Assembly (NCBI GenBank): GCA_965153355.1
Contig: OZ231126.1
Location: 60,140,001-60,204,000, forward strand
Length of the DNA stretch: 64,000 bases
Reading direction: 5' to 3'
Origin: Flaccisagitta enflata
Lineage: Eukaryota; Chaetognatha; Sagittoidea; Aphragmophora
Shown in pieces: positions 33,326 to 43,589 of the stretch. The notes under the pieces were generated by a model that saw only the letters and a list, made by a program, of their open reading frames with translations, was not told where the DNA came from and did not search any database. Made by a program: the position numbers and the translations under genes. Positions within the stretch are counted from its first letter, which is position 1. Each line of letters opens with the position of its first letter.

Positions 33326-33958
33326 AGGTGCGCCATAGCACCTCTATAAGAGGCTATGTCTGTCGGTCGGTCGGTTGGTCGGTTGGTCGGTCGGTCGGTT
33401 GGTCGGTCACGCTCGAGTTGAAAATCTTGAGAAGAAGCAAAAATCACAGGAAATGATTCAGAAATAAGCTAGGATGAGTTTTAGATGCGCCATAGCACCT
33501 CTATAAGAGGCTCTGTCCGTCGGTCTTTCCGTCAGTCACGCTCGAATGAAAAATTGCTTAAAATGTTTGAAATCAAATGAAAACTCATTTCATTCATCAC
33601 TGATAATACTCGTCATTTCAATCACTAAGATAATCAGCTACGGTTAGGTCTGATAGAGCTGGTGATAGGTCGGATAGGTCTGGTGATAGATCTGGTGATA
33701 GGTCGGATAGGTCTGATCGAGCTGTGGATAGGTCTGATAGAGCTGGTGATAGGTCTGATAGAGCTTGGGATAGGTCTGATCGAGCTGGGGATAGGTCTGA
33801 TAGAGCTTGGGATAGGCCTGATAGAGCTCGGGATAGGTCTGATAGAGCTAGGGATAGGTTTTATAGAGCTAGGGATAGGTCTGATGGAGCTAGGGATAGG
33901 TCTAAGAATCAATAACGCTCGGCGCACCGTCTTGGCCCGTGTATCCGGCCTTGTTTCT
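33326..33958 (-). mobile_element. Family E element (Helentron/pearl-like), with internal minisatellite
   Basis: On the - strand the 5' end is ACAAGGCCGGATACACGG, as in family A, followed by the motif GACGGTGCGCCGAGCG. The interior holds a 21-bp minisatellite. The 3' end is a GACC/AACC block, ACATAGCCTCTTATAGA and the hairpin GGTGCTATGGCGCACC, then TAAAAA. The 3' hairpin block occurs twice (about 33326-33355 and 33483-33510), so two elements may be fused or one has duplicated its end. Confidence 0.8.
33648..33905. repeat. 21-bp minisatellite inside family E
   Basis: About 12 units of a GGTCTGATAGAGCTGGGGAT-like sequence, with shorter variants on the left. As the unit is a multiple of 3, both strands show long repetitive frames that are not genes. 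Confidence 0.92.
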
Positions 33959-35154
33959 TCCTTCTTTCTATGCTCCGACAGGAAACCAATGTTTTTTTTT
34001 CTTTTTCTTTTCTTTTTTTTTTTCAGAAGGAAATAGGTGCAAAATGGGAGTCAATGTGAAAGGAAGGACGTTGCCGAGGTTTGATGAAAACGCGCGGGGA
34101 AAATAAAGAAGTCGTTTTACAGAAACAGGAGAAGGGGATGAAAAGAAGGCAGGGGGGGAGGAAATTTGATAGTCAGGTAGTTGGCCGGTATGGGAAAACA
34201 GTGATGTTTTTCAATATCACCCAGTAAGCAAAACTCACGTCTCCTCGATCCTTCCCCAAACACTTTCCACTCTCTCTCCTGTCTTCCTCTCCTTCCTCCC
34301 ACTGTGTTGGGATCAAAGGTCATCATTCATTCAAGAGTTGATCGCTGGTTGGTGGGGGTGGAAAGGGGGGGGGAATTGAATCGGCGCGTTTTTCATATTC
34401 GTAATATTACTTATTCATTGGCTTGCTCTATATCATGCAACGTGTCAAAAAACGCGTGGCATATGGTAGAGCAGTTGATGGATTTTTTCTTCTGTTATTT
34501 GATATGCAAAACACACATACTGCTTTCGAACGCATATCAAGAAAACATGCTTGTGTCGACACGCAAAAAAAAGTACATAATAAAGCTTTTTAAAAATATC
34601 AGGGCTGTATAAGTGTATATAGTTGGAATTGGGGAAGGAAATCAAATGGTAAAAAAACTGAGAGAAGAACATTAAATAATTTCTTTTTATCATCGGCAGA
34701 ACTTGATAGTTATATTTAGTTCCTACAAAATAATTTTATATCATTTAAACAAAAATATTACTATATATGGGCTATATGGGGTAGAAAATCATATGTACTT
34801 CAACCGGTCGGGAAAGAAAATCAAACGACCAGGGGGCTGGGGGGGAAGGGGGAGAAGAAATCAAAAGCCGTGCAACCAAATACACTTAGATTAGGTATGT
34901 TACGATGTAAGTGGGAAAGTAAGCGAACAGAACAAAAAAACAATACTGTAGGAATAACAGAACAGAACAGAACAGAATGGGTTAGAACAGAACAGAAAAA
35001 CAATAGTAAAGGAATGAAAAGGAAAGGAAAGGGAAAAAAAGTGAAAAGAAAACAGAAATTGAGAAAATACCCAATGAATATGGCGGGGGAGGAAATGTGC
35101 GTACATGAGAGATTGCAAGATGAATCCGCAGAAAACGAAAAGAATGGAGATGAA
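33959..35154. other. Intergenic, no gene supported
   Basis: Includes G-rich runs near 34365 and 34835, an AACAG pentamer run at 34960-35000 and A/G-rich sequence at 35010-35060. The frames seen have no domains. Confidence 0.45.
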
Positions 35155-35386
35155 AACAAGTGACGCGGGGTCTCAATATTGTTGCGGACAGGTGGGCAGG
35201 AGCATCCAACCCCCAACCACACCCCAACCCTCATCACACACAGACATACACAAAAAGTATCTAAAACGCTTGTTTTTCCACTTTTCAACGCGATGACATT
35301 GGACAGACCAATGGACGGACCAACGGACTGACGGACCGACAGCCGGACAAAGCCTCCTATAGAGTTGCGTGTCCGCAACTAAAAAA
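35155..35386 (+). mobile_element. Family B element, complete solitary copy
   Basis: AACAAGTGACGCGGGGTCTC, then GTTGCGGACAGGTGGGCAGG, a body ending CGCTTGTTTTTCCAC, a GACGGACCAACGGACTGACG block, ACAAAGCCTCCTATAGA, hairpin GTTGCGTGTCCGCAAC, TAAAAAA. Confidence 0.88.
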
Positions 35387-35417
35387 GAGCGACAGCTACA
35401 TCTGCAGAAAAAGGAGG

Positions 35418-35420
<3 letters not shown>

Positions 35421-35501
<81 letters not shown>
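35421..35501. repeat. (TC)n microsatellite
   Basis: About 81 bp of perfect TC, followed by T-rich degenerate sequence to 35575. Confidence 0.96.
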
Positions 35502-35504
<3 letters not shown>

Positions 35505-36576
35505 CCTTTCTTTCCCTCTTTCTCTCTCCTTCTTACCCCCTCTTTCTTGCTCTGTTCCCTTTTTTTTTTTTTTTTGGCGCCAGCAGCAGGAAATGGCGTT
35601 TCCGGGCCATTTGGCGGCTCCCCACATTCCCGTAGCCGAACTGCGATCGTCAATCATTCCCAATATTTCCCTCATTTGCCTTCTTTTTTTACCAGTTTTT
35701 CCATCCATTTTAACCCTCGCGTTAACACGACTTTTGAGCCCGACTTTACATCTTTAGCCAAATTCGCTTTTTGGGAGTCCTCCGCCTCCGTGCCGCCCAC
35801 AAGATCCACGAGCGAAAAAATGGCCGGAGGCACGGCCAATCAGTAGTCGCAGGATGTTGGGCAGGGGCTGTTATGTCGGAGCAGTGGGCAGTTATACGCT
35901 GTGGGCATTGGGTAGGGTTGATTAAAGCAGGGCTAGTCAAGTTCAGAAATCACGATTAAACGTTTTCACATCTTCACGCCTTTATGTCCGATTGCATGTC
36001 AGGTGCGGTTGCTGAACCTGCTTTACTGTGCTAGACAACTATGATCATGATGGCCTTACAAAGTGTGTCCTCACTACGAGAGGGTCTGCTCGTTCATGTG
36101 CCCGTGCGTCCGTGTGTCGGGCCGTTACGCCTCCTGTTTTGGCTACGGCGAGATCTTAAACTAAAACAAGCGATCGATCCTTTGACTGTTACATAAAAAT
36201 ATTGAAGCAGTCAGTCCGCCTGTTTATCCATCTGTCTCTCCATGTATCAAACACATTCAACGCGAAGCTCCCTTGTTCCCTTGTTCATTTACATACCACA
36301 TGCCCTCTTTCCCCCCTTGTTTTATTCGCCAAATTCGGCTCCCGTGCAACGAACCATTCGTGAAACCTACAAACTTACGGACACATCCTTAAATATAGAT
36401 TCCCGCTATATCAAGTATTAAAGGAGAAAAAGAAATCTGTTATCAAAGCCGCATCGCGGACACGGTTGCACAGCTGGCCTCTTTGCTACTGCAATCTTGA
36501 AATGCAAAGAGAATAAATCGAGCCGATCTTTTGCAACACGAATGGATCAACGATGTGTTATTTTTTTGGAGTGTGA
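35502..36576. other. Intergenic, no gene supported
   Basis: Around 35850-35900 a GGGCAGGGGCTGTTATGTCG phrase resembles the family A body, so a decayed copy may lie here. Nothing else is recognised. Confidence 0.4.
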
Positions 36577-36827
36577 GGGTGTGTTTCTAGTGAAGACAAA
36601 CAGCGCGTTTGTATCCGTAAAACGCGATAACAGCGTGAACACATATTCAAGATTTTCAACTGTCCCACGAGGGAGTGAGTGAGCGAGCCCGTGAACGGAG
36701 CGAGCGAGCGTAGCGAAGCGGAGCGCTGCGGAGCGAGTGAGCAGAGTGAGCGGTGCGAGCGAACGAACGCAGCGAGCGACCGAGTTGCACTTTCAAAACG
36801 CGATCGTCTTTGACTGGAAACGCCCCC
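36577..36827 (-). mobile_element. Family C element, full-length
   Basis: Starts GGTGTGTTTCTAGTGAAG and ends GACTGGAAACGCCCCC. TGA flanks both sides (36574-36576, 36828-36830), consistent with a 3-bp target duplication. Confidence 0.9.
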
Positions 36828-36937
36828 TGAGGGATAAATGCTTTCCAGGAATAATTCAGATGCGCGTCTGTGAGCAAAACGGGACGAAAAAAAGCATGGA
36901 AAGTGGACTAGCAGGTCACAAAAATTAGAAAAAAAAA

Positions 36938-37050
36938 ACAAGACCGTATTCACCCACCAACCAACCAACCAACCAACCAACCAACCAACCAACCAACCAA
37001 CCTAAGGACACACCCTCTTAGATAGAGTCGCTCAGAAAGTGACTAAGAAG
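36938..37050 (+). mobile_element. Family A/E-like variant with (CCAA)n array
   Basis: AACAAGACCGTATTCACCC resembles the family 5' end. It is followed by about 12 CCAA units, then ACCCTCTTAGATAGAGTCGC and a weak hairpin (GTCGCT...AGTGAC) ending CTAAGAA. The layout fits, but the 5' motif is not clear. Confidence 0.6.
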
Positions 37051-37355
37051 ACAGAATGACAAGTTGATATATTTCTTCACTCTATTCAGTAAAAGTTATT
37101 CCGAGATTTCCTCATGAAACTGCATGCAACGTGCATGCAAATTCATCAAGAAATTTCTTTCAGGCTCAAATAAAAAAGCGCAGAGGCGCCAGTATAATCA
37201 TGGTCGCTTTATAATAGATGGATAACAAATGAGCAGTTATGTGATGTTGTACTGTAGTTCTCTAGTACTGCCCTTGCCCAACCGTCCGCGACTTTTACCC
37301 TGCGTAGGGCTTGTTTTCGTCTTCCTCACTTCACGTGCGTCGATGTTCTTAGATA
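37051..37355. other. Intergenic with possible decayed family A
   Basis: CTGCCCTTGCCCAACCGTCC with GCGACTTTTACCCTGCG near 37265-37312 looks like a degraded family A 5' half. No gene. Confidence 0.4.
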
Positions 37356-37959
37356 CCGGGTCATCCATCTTAGTTGTCGGATTCTGCTAAGCTTTTACTC
37401 ATTGATGCCAAAAGACATAAATTTGAAATTGACAAAGTCCTAAAGAGCATAAATTGACATTTTTTTGTATTCAAATTTCAGCCAATTTGGTCCAGTAGTA
37501 AGTGTTTTACATAGAGTTGATGTGACATAGTTACTTTCCCATTTGTTCAATTTTCCATCAAAAATTTGGAAGTCTGCTTGCCTACATTTTCATTATTTTT
37601 TAACAATTTGTGCAACAGAGACAAGGTTAATCTCAAATGAAAGATAAATCGACAAATCTATCAATCTACTTAACAATTGTCACTGATTCAAGTTTTTTTT
37701 TTAATATATGGCTCAAATAGTTAAAAAAAGAATTATGATGTTAACATGAACAATTTCTGATATTTATTGGAAAATCTGCTCTGTCCTCAATCAAAAGCTT
37801 TAACTTCAAATCCATGCTATAGGCAAACTACTTGACCAAAATGGATAAGATTTTAACACAAGATATACTCTTCTAGACTGGATCAATTTAAAATACATGA
37901 TTTTTCGCATCTGTGAGTAAAAGCTTAACGGAATCCGACAACTCAGCTGGATGACCCGG
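37356..37959. mobile_element. Foldback MITE (604 bp), TA duplication
   Basis: The left end CCGGGTCATCCATCTTAGTT and the inverted right end CCGGGTCATCCAGCTGAGTT continue into GTCGGATTC and AAGCTTTTACTC. Similarity between the arms persists further inward (CCAATTTGGTC-type block). TA flanks both sides (37354-37355, 37960-37961). Confidence 0.88.
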
Positions 37960-38342
37960 TATTTCCTACTATCGCCTCTCCCTCCATCCTTTCTCTCTTC
38001 CTCCCAACCCTTTTTCTTTCTTTACGTTCTTTCTGTATTTCTTTCGTTTCTATTTCTCCTCCCGTTTTCCTTTCAATGGTCCAATTTCTCGCTTTTTGTT
38101 TTCGCTTTCAGCGTTGATCTCTTTGTTATTCTTGTTTCCCCTAGATGCCTTTCATCATAATGTCTTTCACTTTCGCGTGTTGCCTGTTTCTCAGCGCTTC
38201 GGTCTGTTTTTCTCTGCGCTAGCGTAAATCTTTCTCCATCTCCTTTTGTATCAAATTGTCCATCTTTGTCCGCTTCTGTCAGTCTATCCTCAATCTCTAT
38301 AGGTCTGTCTCTCACTTTCTTTGCCTCTGGTTGTAACTGTCT
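37960..38342. other. Pyrimidine-rich intergenic
   Basis: CT-rich sequence with no recognised feature. Confidence 0.4.
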
Positions 38343-38376
38343 GTGTGTGTGTGTGTCTGTCTGTCTGTCTGTCTGC

Positions 38377-38448
<72 letters not shown>

Positions 38449-38460
38449 CTCTCTCTCTCT
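38343..38460. repeat. Compound (TG)n-(TGTC)n-(TC)n microsatellite
   Basis: On the - strand the order is GA, GACA, CA, the same polarity as the other compound arrays. Confidence 0.95.
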
Positions 38461-39387
38461 TTCTTTTATTTTTCTCGCGCGCTAGCCTGCCTTGTTTTCA
38501 TGCTTCTCAATGGGGTTTACTCTTCTCATTGCCTTACCCTGTTTTTCCCCCCACAAGGAGCCGAGTTTTGGCTGCGGTGGCGACGCGACGGCGGTGGCTG
38601 CGGAGGCGATGGTGGCTGCGGCGGAGGCGACTGTGGCGGCGGCGTTGGCTGGGAGGGAAGCCATTCTCTCTAGTCTCTTTTTTTTTTTTGTGCTCGGCAA
38701 CCGGTCACCGTCCGAAAGACGTATTAAACAGAAATTGCCATCGTTAATTATTGATTTCTCAAGAGAGAATGATCGTGATTAATCGTCGGGATTTGGTCTT
38801 GACAATACAAAATCACTTTCGGACATGAGTATTGGGCAAAAGTGAGGTATTCGAACTTGACATTGGCAACACTATGATGATTTTATATTGCAAGATCATA
38901 AATGATAAAATCAATAGATTGATTGGAACATGCCAATACGAACACATTGCATTGGGATTTAGATCATAGAAAGATATGGAATGGATTTTTGCAATACAAA
39001 TATTTTCGGATTTTGACAACAGCATGCAAGAATTGATTTTATACAATTTCATATAATTTTGACAGGGCAATCTGTCCCATTTATTTCGTTGTAAAAAAAA
39101 AAAAGATGGTTTTGATTGTTAGCCATTTAGATGGCATCACTATTCTGGGACACTCCCGTGATCATCAAAAGCACTCACAGGTAATACCAATCACGTTTTA
39201 CAAATAATGCCAGCAGACGAAGTGATATAGATTGGTACGTGATGCTTTTTCATAAATGTGCGTGGACAGAGAGTTCCTCTCACGCGATCACGCGGAGTCT
39301 ATCCGATTCTCACTTTTCTTGCTTTCTTCTCTTGATTTCTGCCGCTTCCCTCTCCTCCGTCTCCTCTTTCTGCACATCCACCTTTAA
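38461..39387. other. Intergenic; GC-rich GGCGGN stretch
   Basis: 38565-38655 is a GGC/GCG trinucleotide-like run that gives Ala- or Gly-rich frames. No gene is supported. Confidence 0.45.
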
Positions 39388-39650
39388 GGGGCGTTTCTAG
39401 TCAAAGACGATCGCGTTTTGAGAGGGCCACTCGGTCGCTCGCTATGTTCGTTCGCTCGCACCGCTCACTCCGCTCACTTGCTCCGCAGCGCTGTGCTTCG
39501 CTACGCTCGCTTGCTCGCTCCGTTCACGGGCTCACTCACTCACTTTGCTCACTCCCTCGTGGGACAGTTGAAATTCTTGAATATGTGTTCACACTGTTAT
39601 CGCGTTTCACAGGAGCAAACGTGTTTTTGGCGCTCACTGGAAACACGCCC
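39388..39650 (+). mobile_element. Family C element, full-length
   Basis: Starts GGGGCGTTTCTAGTCAAAG and ends ACTGGAAACACGCCC. TAA flanks both sides (39385-39387, 39651-39653), consistent with a 3-bp target duplication. Confidence 0.92.
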
Positions 39651-40149
39651 TAACAAAGATATTGTCATTTTGTTGCGCGTGTCGACTGTCGATAATTCTC
39701 ACATTGGATTGCGCGCGTAATATCAGGGAGCGCGTGCAGGGCAATTCCAGCGTTTACGAGAGTCCCGTTCGCCCGATTTAACTGCCTTCGCGCTCTTTTG
39801 GCTCTGTGGTCGTGGCCCAGGGATCGCTGAAATGGCAGCTCAGATTGTATCTTTGATAATTGGTGTATGACAGGACAAAACAAAGAATGTATATACTTGA
39901 TAGAGAAATGATTGATGCGACATTTAAGAAATGAATTAAGATGCACAGCATTTTACTAAGTGCAATCACATGACCGACCAAATCCAGGTTCCTCCCCTCG
40001 CGATATATCTACAGTCAGCGGACAAAACACAATAGGTATATATATCACTCCGTTGGTTTTGATCCAACTCACTGATTTTGAACAGAATGCTGTAAACAAC
40101 AACTGGTTGTTGAAATTACAGCCGGCTGTTAAGTTACAAAGTTGGAAAA
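39651..40149. other. Intergenic, nothing recognised
   Basis: Frames here have no domains. Confidence 0.4.
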
Positions 40150-40408
40150 AATCCAACTTTCACCAAATATAATGAGACCTGCAGATTTATAATCCTGATG
40201 AAATTCTGAAAAGTTTGATATGTCACAACATATAGTTTTATATGAAAATGAAAATTCTTTATCAATGTTTAATCTAATTATAATGCAATGTTCAAAAAAA
40301 ATATTTTTTACAAAAAGTATTAAGTGTGACATATCAAACTTCTCAGAATTTCATCAGGATTATGAATCTGCAGGTCTCATTCTATTTGGTGAAAGTTGGA
40401 TTTTTGCT
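40150..40408. mobile_element. Foldback element with arms of about 85 bp
   Basis: ATCCAACTTTCACCAAATA, GAGACCTGCAGATT and AATCCTGATGAAATTCTGA on the left recur inverted on the right in order, ending GGTGAAAGTTGGAT. The loop is AT-rich. No TA duplication could be fixed. Confidence 0.85.
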
Positions 40409-40501
40409 AGACGAGGGAGAAACAAGAAATTTTCCTTGCTGTCTTCATGATCAAGTTCTCACTTTCATCTCAGATTATATCCAATTCACACATCGGTGAT
40501 A

Positions 40502-40739
40502 GGGGGTGTTTCTAGTCAAAGACGATCGCGTTTTAAAAGGGCCACTTGGTCGCTCACTATGTTCCTTCGCTCGCACTGCTCACTCGCTCCTCAGCGCTAC
40601 GCTCTGCTCCGTTCACGGGCTGGCTCACTCACTTCGCTCACTCCCTTGTGGGACAGTTGAAATTCTTGAATATGTGTTCACGCTGTTATTGTTTTTCACG
40701 GGAACAAACGCGTTTTTGGCGCTCATTAGAAACACGCCC
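40502..40739 (+). mobile_element. Family C element, full-length
   Basis: Starts GGGGGTGTTTCTAGTCAAAG and ends TTAGAAACACGCCC. ATA flanks both sides (40499-40501, 40740-40742). Confidence 0.9.
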
Positions 40740-40902
40740 ATACTCAATTACACCCCGCTATGAGCCTATGACGGATCAAAGAGTAATCGAAATCCCGAAA
40801 ACAGAATGCACAATTTCAGTGCCTTCAAGTAGTATGGGGCAGCGAAATTTTTTTATCATGTCAACTATCATTTTTGTACAGAAATCCCTTCATAAGCTAT
40901 TC

Positions 40903-41427
40903 TTAATACTACACTCATTTGTTTTTATAAGAACATATAATTTTTTTCTGAGGCTCAGTGTTCTTATTTTTAAGTTAATTTGAGGCTCAAATTGTTCTTA
41001 CGGTGTTCTCATTTTTCGAAATTGCCAGCCAGAGCTAAAATGTCATACCCTCGGGTGATTTCTTGAATTTTGGTTAATTAGGTAACAATCATTGCCCTTG
41101 ATTACTTTTGGTAAGCTTTTGGCCTAGATTAGATGGGATGTTTTTCAGATTGTGTTTTATGGAAAACTAGGAGTGGTGCGCATATTAACTAGTCAGTGAG
41201 GGTTCGCAAGGCCCTTTTCCATCTATTTCAGTTTGAGTATAGTGAGGGATATTGATCCACCTATCATTGAAGGGATTGTTCTTAGCGGCGACGAATGAGG
41301 TTCAGATGTTCTTAGATTCCCTCAGATTTGAGGCTGAGATGTTCTTACGATTGTTCTTATTTTTTTCCTCATCTGAGCCTCAATGTTCATATAAACAAGG
41401 TTCTTAGTCAAACATATGAGTGTATTA
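40903..41427. mobile_element. Composite foldback with a family F insert
   Basis: The left end TAATACTACACTCATTTGTT and the inverted right end TAATACACTCATATGTTTGA, each followed by TGAGGCTCAG-type phrases, suggest imperfect inverted ends. The middle (about 41053-41262) is a family F copy inverted relative to 13184-13397. Confidence 0.55.
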
Positions 41428-41748
41428 GTTAAAAAAAAGATTTAAGCCATGATCCATTTTCATACAAACTAGACTAAAATACCTAAACGATGGCAGTGTA
41501 AAAAAGATCGTTTTCTGCACGGTCTTCTTTTCTGCAGTTCAAAACAGAATCTGCGATTTTCTTTATTTTTAAGCTTTACCTTCTCTTAAAGAAATGATGA
41601 TTACGGTGAGATACCAACGGAGAAAATCTCTAACAAAAACAGTTTCAGACAGCATTTTTACTCCTCTACAACATATTTCGGAAACTCAAGGGGACCTCAA
41701 TTATAAATACCCGTTCAATCAAGTCAAAGTTATGGTAATATCTTAATA
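41428..41748. other. Intergenic, nothing recognised
   Basis: No feature seen. Confidence 0.4.
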
Positions 41749-41924
41749 CAGTAGGACCCCGCCTCATCGGTCCCTTTGGGACTGAAGATTTTTCACCTTT
41801 ATCTCAGGATAACCTTTAAAAAGAGGTAAAATCACATTAAAGACTATTATTTGGGACCTCAAAATGTTGACCTTAATTGATGGGGAACCTTTAAAAGCGG
41901 GGCTGTTATTGCGGGGTCCCACTG
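41749..41924. mobile_element. pogo/Tigger-like MITE, copy 2
   Basis: Left CAGTAGGACCCCGC and inverted right CAGTGGGACCCCGC, flanked by TA (41747-41748, 41925-41926). Colinear with the copy at 13933-14108. Confidence 0.9.
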
Positions 41925-42147
41925 TATTCATAGGTGAGGAACATGTCGTTTTTCTCAGCTTTTTTCCTCACTGTAAGGCCAACTGCCCACAAGGAACGTT
42001 TGTTTAGGTGTCTTTTTATGTAAGTTTACTTATATTTCTAAAAATGTTATTATGATTTTTGTATATAACTCGTGTTCGGCAAGCAGAAAATGTCAATATC
42101 AAACTACAGAATTTCAGCGCTGTTACGGAGCTCAAGTTTGCTTGCTA

Positions 42148-42258
42148 CTTCAATAGTGCTTTCACGCTCAAGGAAAAAACATGATAATCATGTTTTTCCA
42201 ATGAATAAAACCTTATTATCAGGATTTCTTCCTTGAGCGTGAAAGCACTGCTAGTCTT
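42148..42258. repeat. Short foldback, about 25-bp arms
   Basis: TAGTGCTTTCACGCTCAAGG is inverted as CCTTGAGCGTGAAAGCACT. A second small palindrome, AACATGATAATCATGTT, lies just inside the left arm. Confidence 0.75.
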
Positions 42259-42544
42259 AAAAATCATTAGTCCCTTGACATCCGCTAAAAGGGGTTAATT
42301 GTACTCAAAAATGATTTAAAAAACGTCACCCTCCTTTATTCCAGGGTACATGATTTAATTGATTTTCCTTTACAAATGTCTCTCTAACGCGACGCTCGAT
42401 CCCACAGTGCATGAGATGTCACAATTGTCCTCCAATGTCCTCTCTCCCTTTCAGATGTTCCATTAGTTGTCGAGCACGCGTTTTATAAGGCAATGACACG
42501 AGGGCAAGAGTCAAGAGGAGGGAGTTTAGGGAAGCTATGACAAT

Positions 42545-42747
42545 CTCAACAAGGCCGGATACACGGCTACCCTAGTCGCGTGCGGGTGGGCAGGAGCAGT
42601 GCTGGAGAAGGTCAGTAGGGCATCTGGGCAGGAGCTGTATGCTCAAAAAGCTCAAAAACGCCGAAAAAGTCAAAATGGGACTGACCGACCAACCGACCAA
42701 CCGACATAGCGGGGTGTAGAGTCGTGTAGCACGCGACTAAAAAAAGT
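42545..42747 (+). mobile_element. Family A element, complete copy with altered middle
   Basis: ACAAGGCCGGATACACGGCT, TAGTCGCGTGCGGGTGGGCA, a diverged middle, a GACCGACCAACCGACCAACC block, ACATAGCGGGGTGTAGA, hairpin GTCGTGTAGCACGCGAC (one stem mismatch), TAAAAAAA. Confidence 0.88.
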
Positions 42748-43277
42748 CAGAATGGTCGTTTGGTTGACAGACTAACTGGATAAGAAGAAACATTCTTTTG
42801 TTGACGTACAATTGACCCCAGTTCTTTAGGGGCGAAGGTGAAGGTAAGTTTATGTTTCTTCCCGTAACCCCCATTTCTTGTAGAACCTAATAATCATAAA
42901 AAAGTAAAGCTAAAGCTAAATAGACTTGGGTATTGGGTAGAGGGTGTGCTAAAGTAAGGTCGAAAGATCAAAAAGAGTAGCATGTCTGTTTTCAGTGTCA
43001 TGCGAAAACTGTGGAATTAGGCACACTCACGCTTTAATGAAAGCTCTCAGCTTTTCTAATCATTGAATATCTAGTATTTACAGTTTGTTGATTTGTATGC
43101 TTTACAGTAGCTTAGCTACTGAGTTTCAACTCAGTTGGACGGAAGAGCTGCTCAGGGCTTAACTTGACCCATTTTAGCCTCTTTCATTTTTGTCATCTTC
43201 CCTTTCCGGTTTAAAACTTTCATATCCTTATTCTTTAAGTATTCAGCTGAGAGAAGAAGTTGCCTCTTCATTTTTTT
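42748..43277. other. Intergenic, nothing recognised
   Basis: No feature seen. Confidence 0.4.
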
Positions 43278-43423
43278 TAGTCGCGTGCTACGCGACCCTA
43301 CACCCCACTTTGTCGGTCGGTCGGTCCCCTTTTTACTTTTCCAGCGTTTTTAAGCTTTTTGGGCTCACAGCTCCTTCCCAAATGCATTTTTAAGTCACTC
43401 TAAGTCATTTAAAGTCATTCTCA
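43278..43423 (-). mobile_element. Family A element, 5'-truncated, GACTTA-type subfamily
   Basis: On the - strand it ends with hairpin GTCGCGTAGCACGCGACT and A7, preceded by ACAAAGTGGGGTGTAGG and a short (GACC)n. Further 5' it shows AATGACTTTAAATGACTTAG, the same decamer-like repeat that fills the copy at 44506-44832. Confidence 0.8.
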
Positions 43424-43585
43424 GGGGGCGTTTCTAGTCAAAGACGATTGCATTTTGAAAGGGACACGTTTGTTCGCTCGCACCGCTCACTCCGCTCACT
43501 CCCTCCGCAGTGCTCCGCTTCGCTACGCTCGCTTCGCTCACGGGCCTGCGTCACTCACTTCACTCACTCACTCACTCACTCACTC
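43424..43585 (+). mobile_element. Family C element, 3'-truncated
   Basis: Starts GGGGGCGTTTCTAGTCAAAG. The core passes into a (CACT)n run (about 43553-43590), and the 3' third, with the TTGAATATGTG block and terminal repeat, is missing. Confidence 0.85.
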
Positions 43586-43589
43586 ACTC

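Noticed and set aside
33634-34036. Repetitive frames IGLIELG and RPIPSSI
   Set aside because: Translation of the 21-bp minisatellite of family E.
38482-38782. Ala/Gly-rich protein on either strand
   Set aside because: Result of a GGC/GCG-rich low-complexity stretch; no start or domain evidence.
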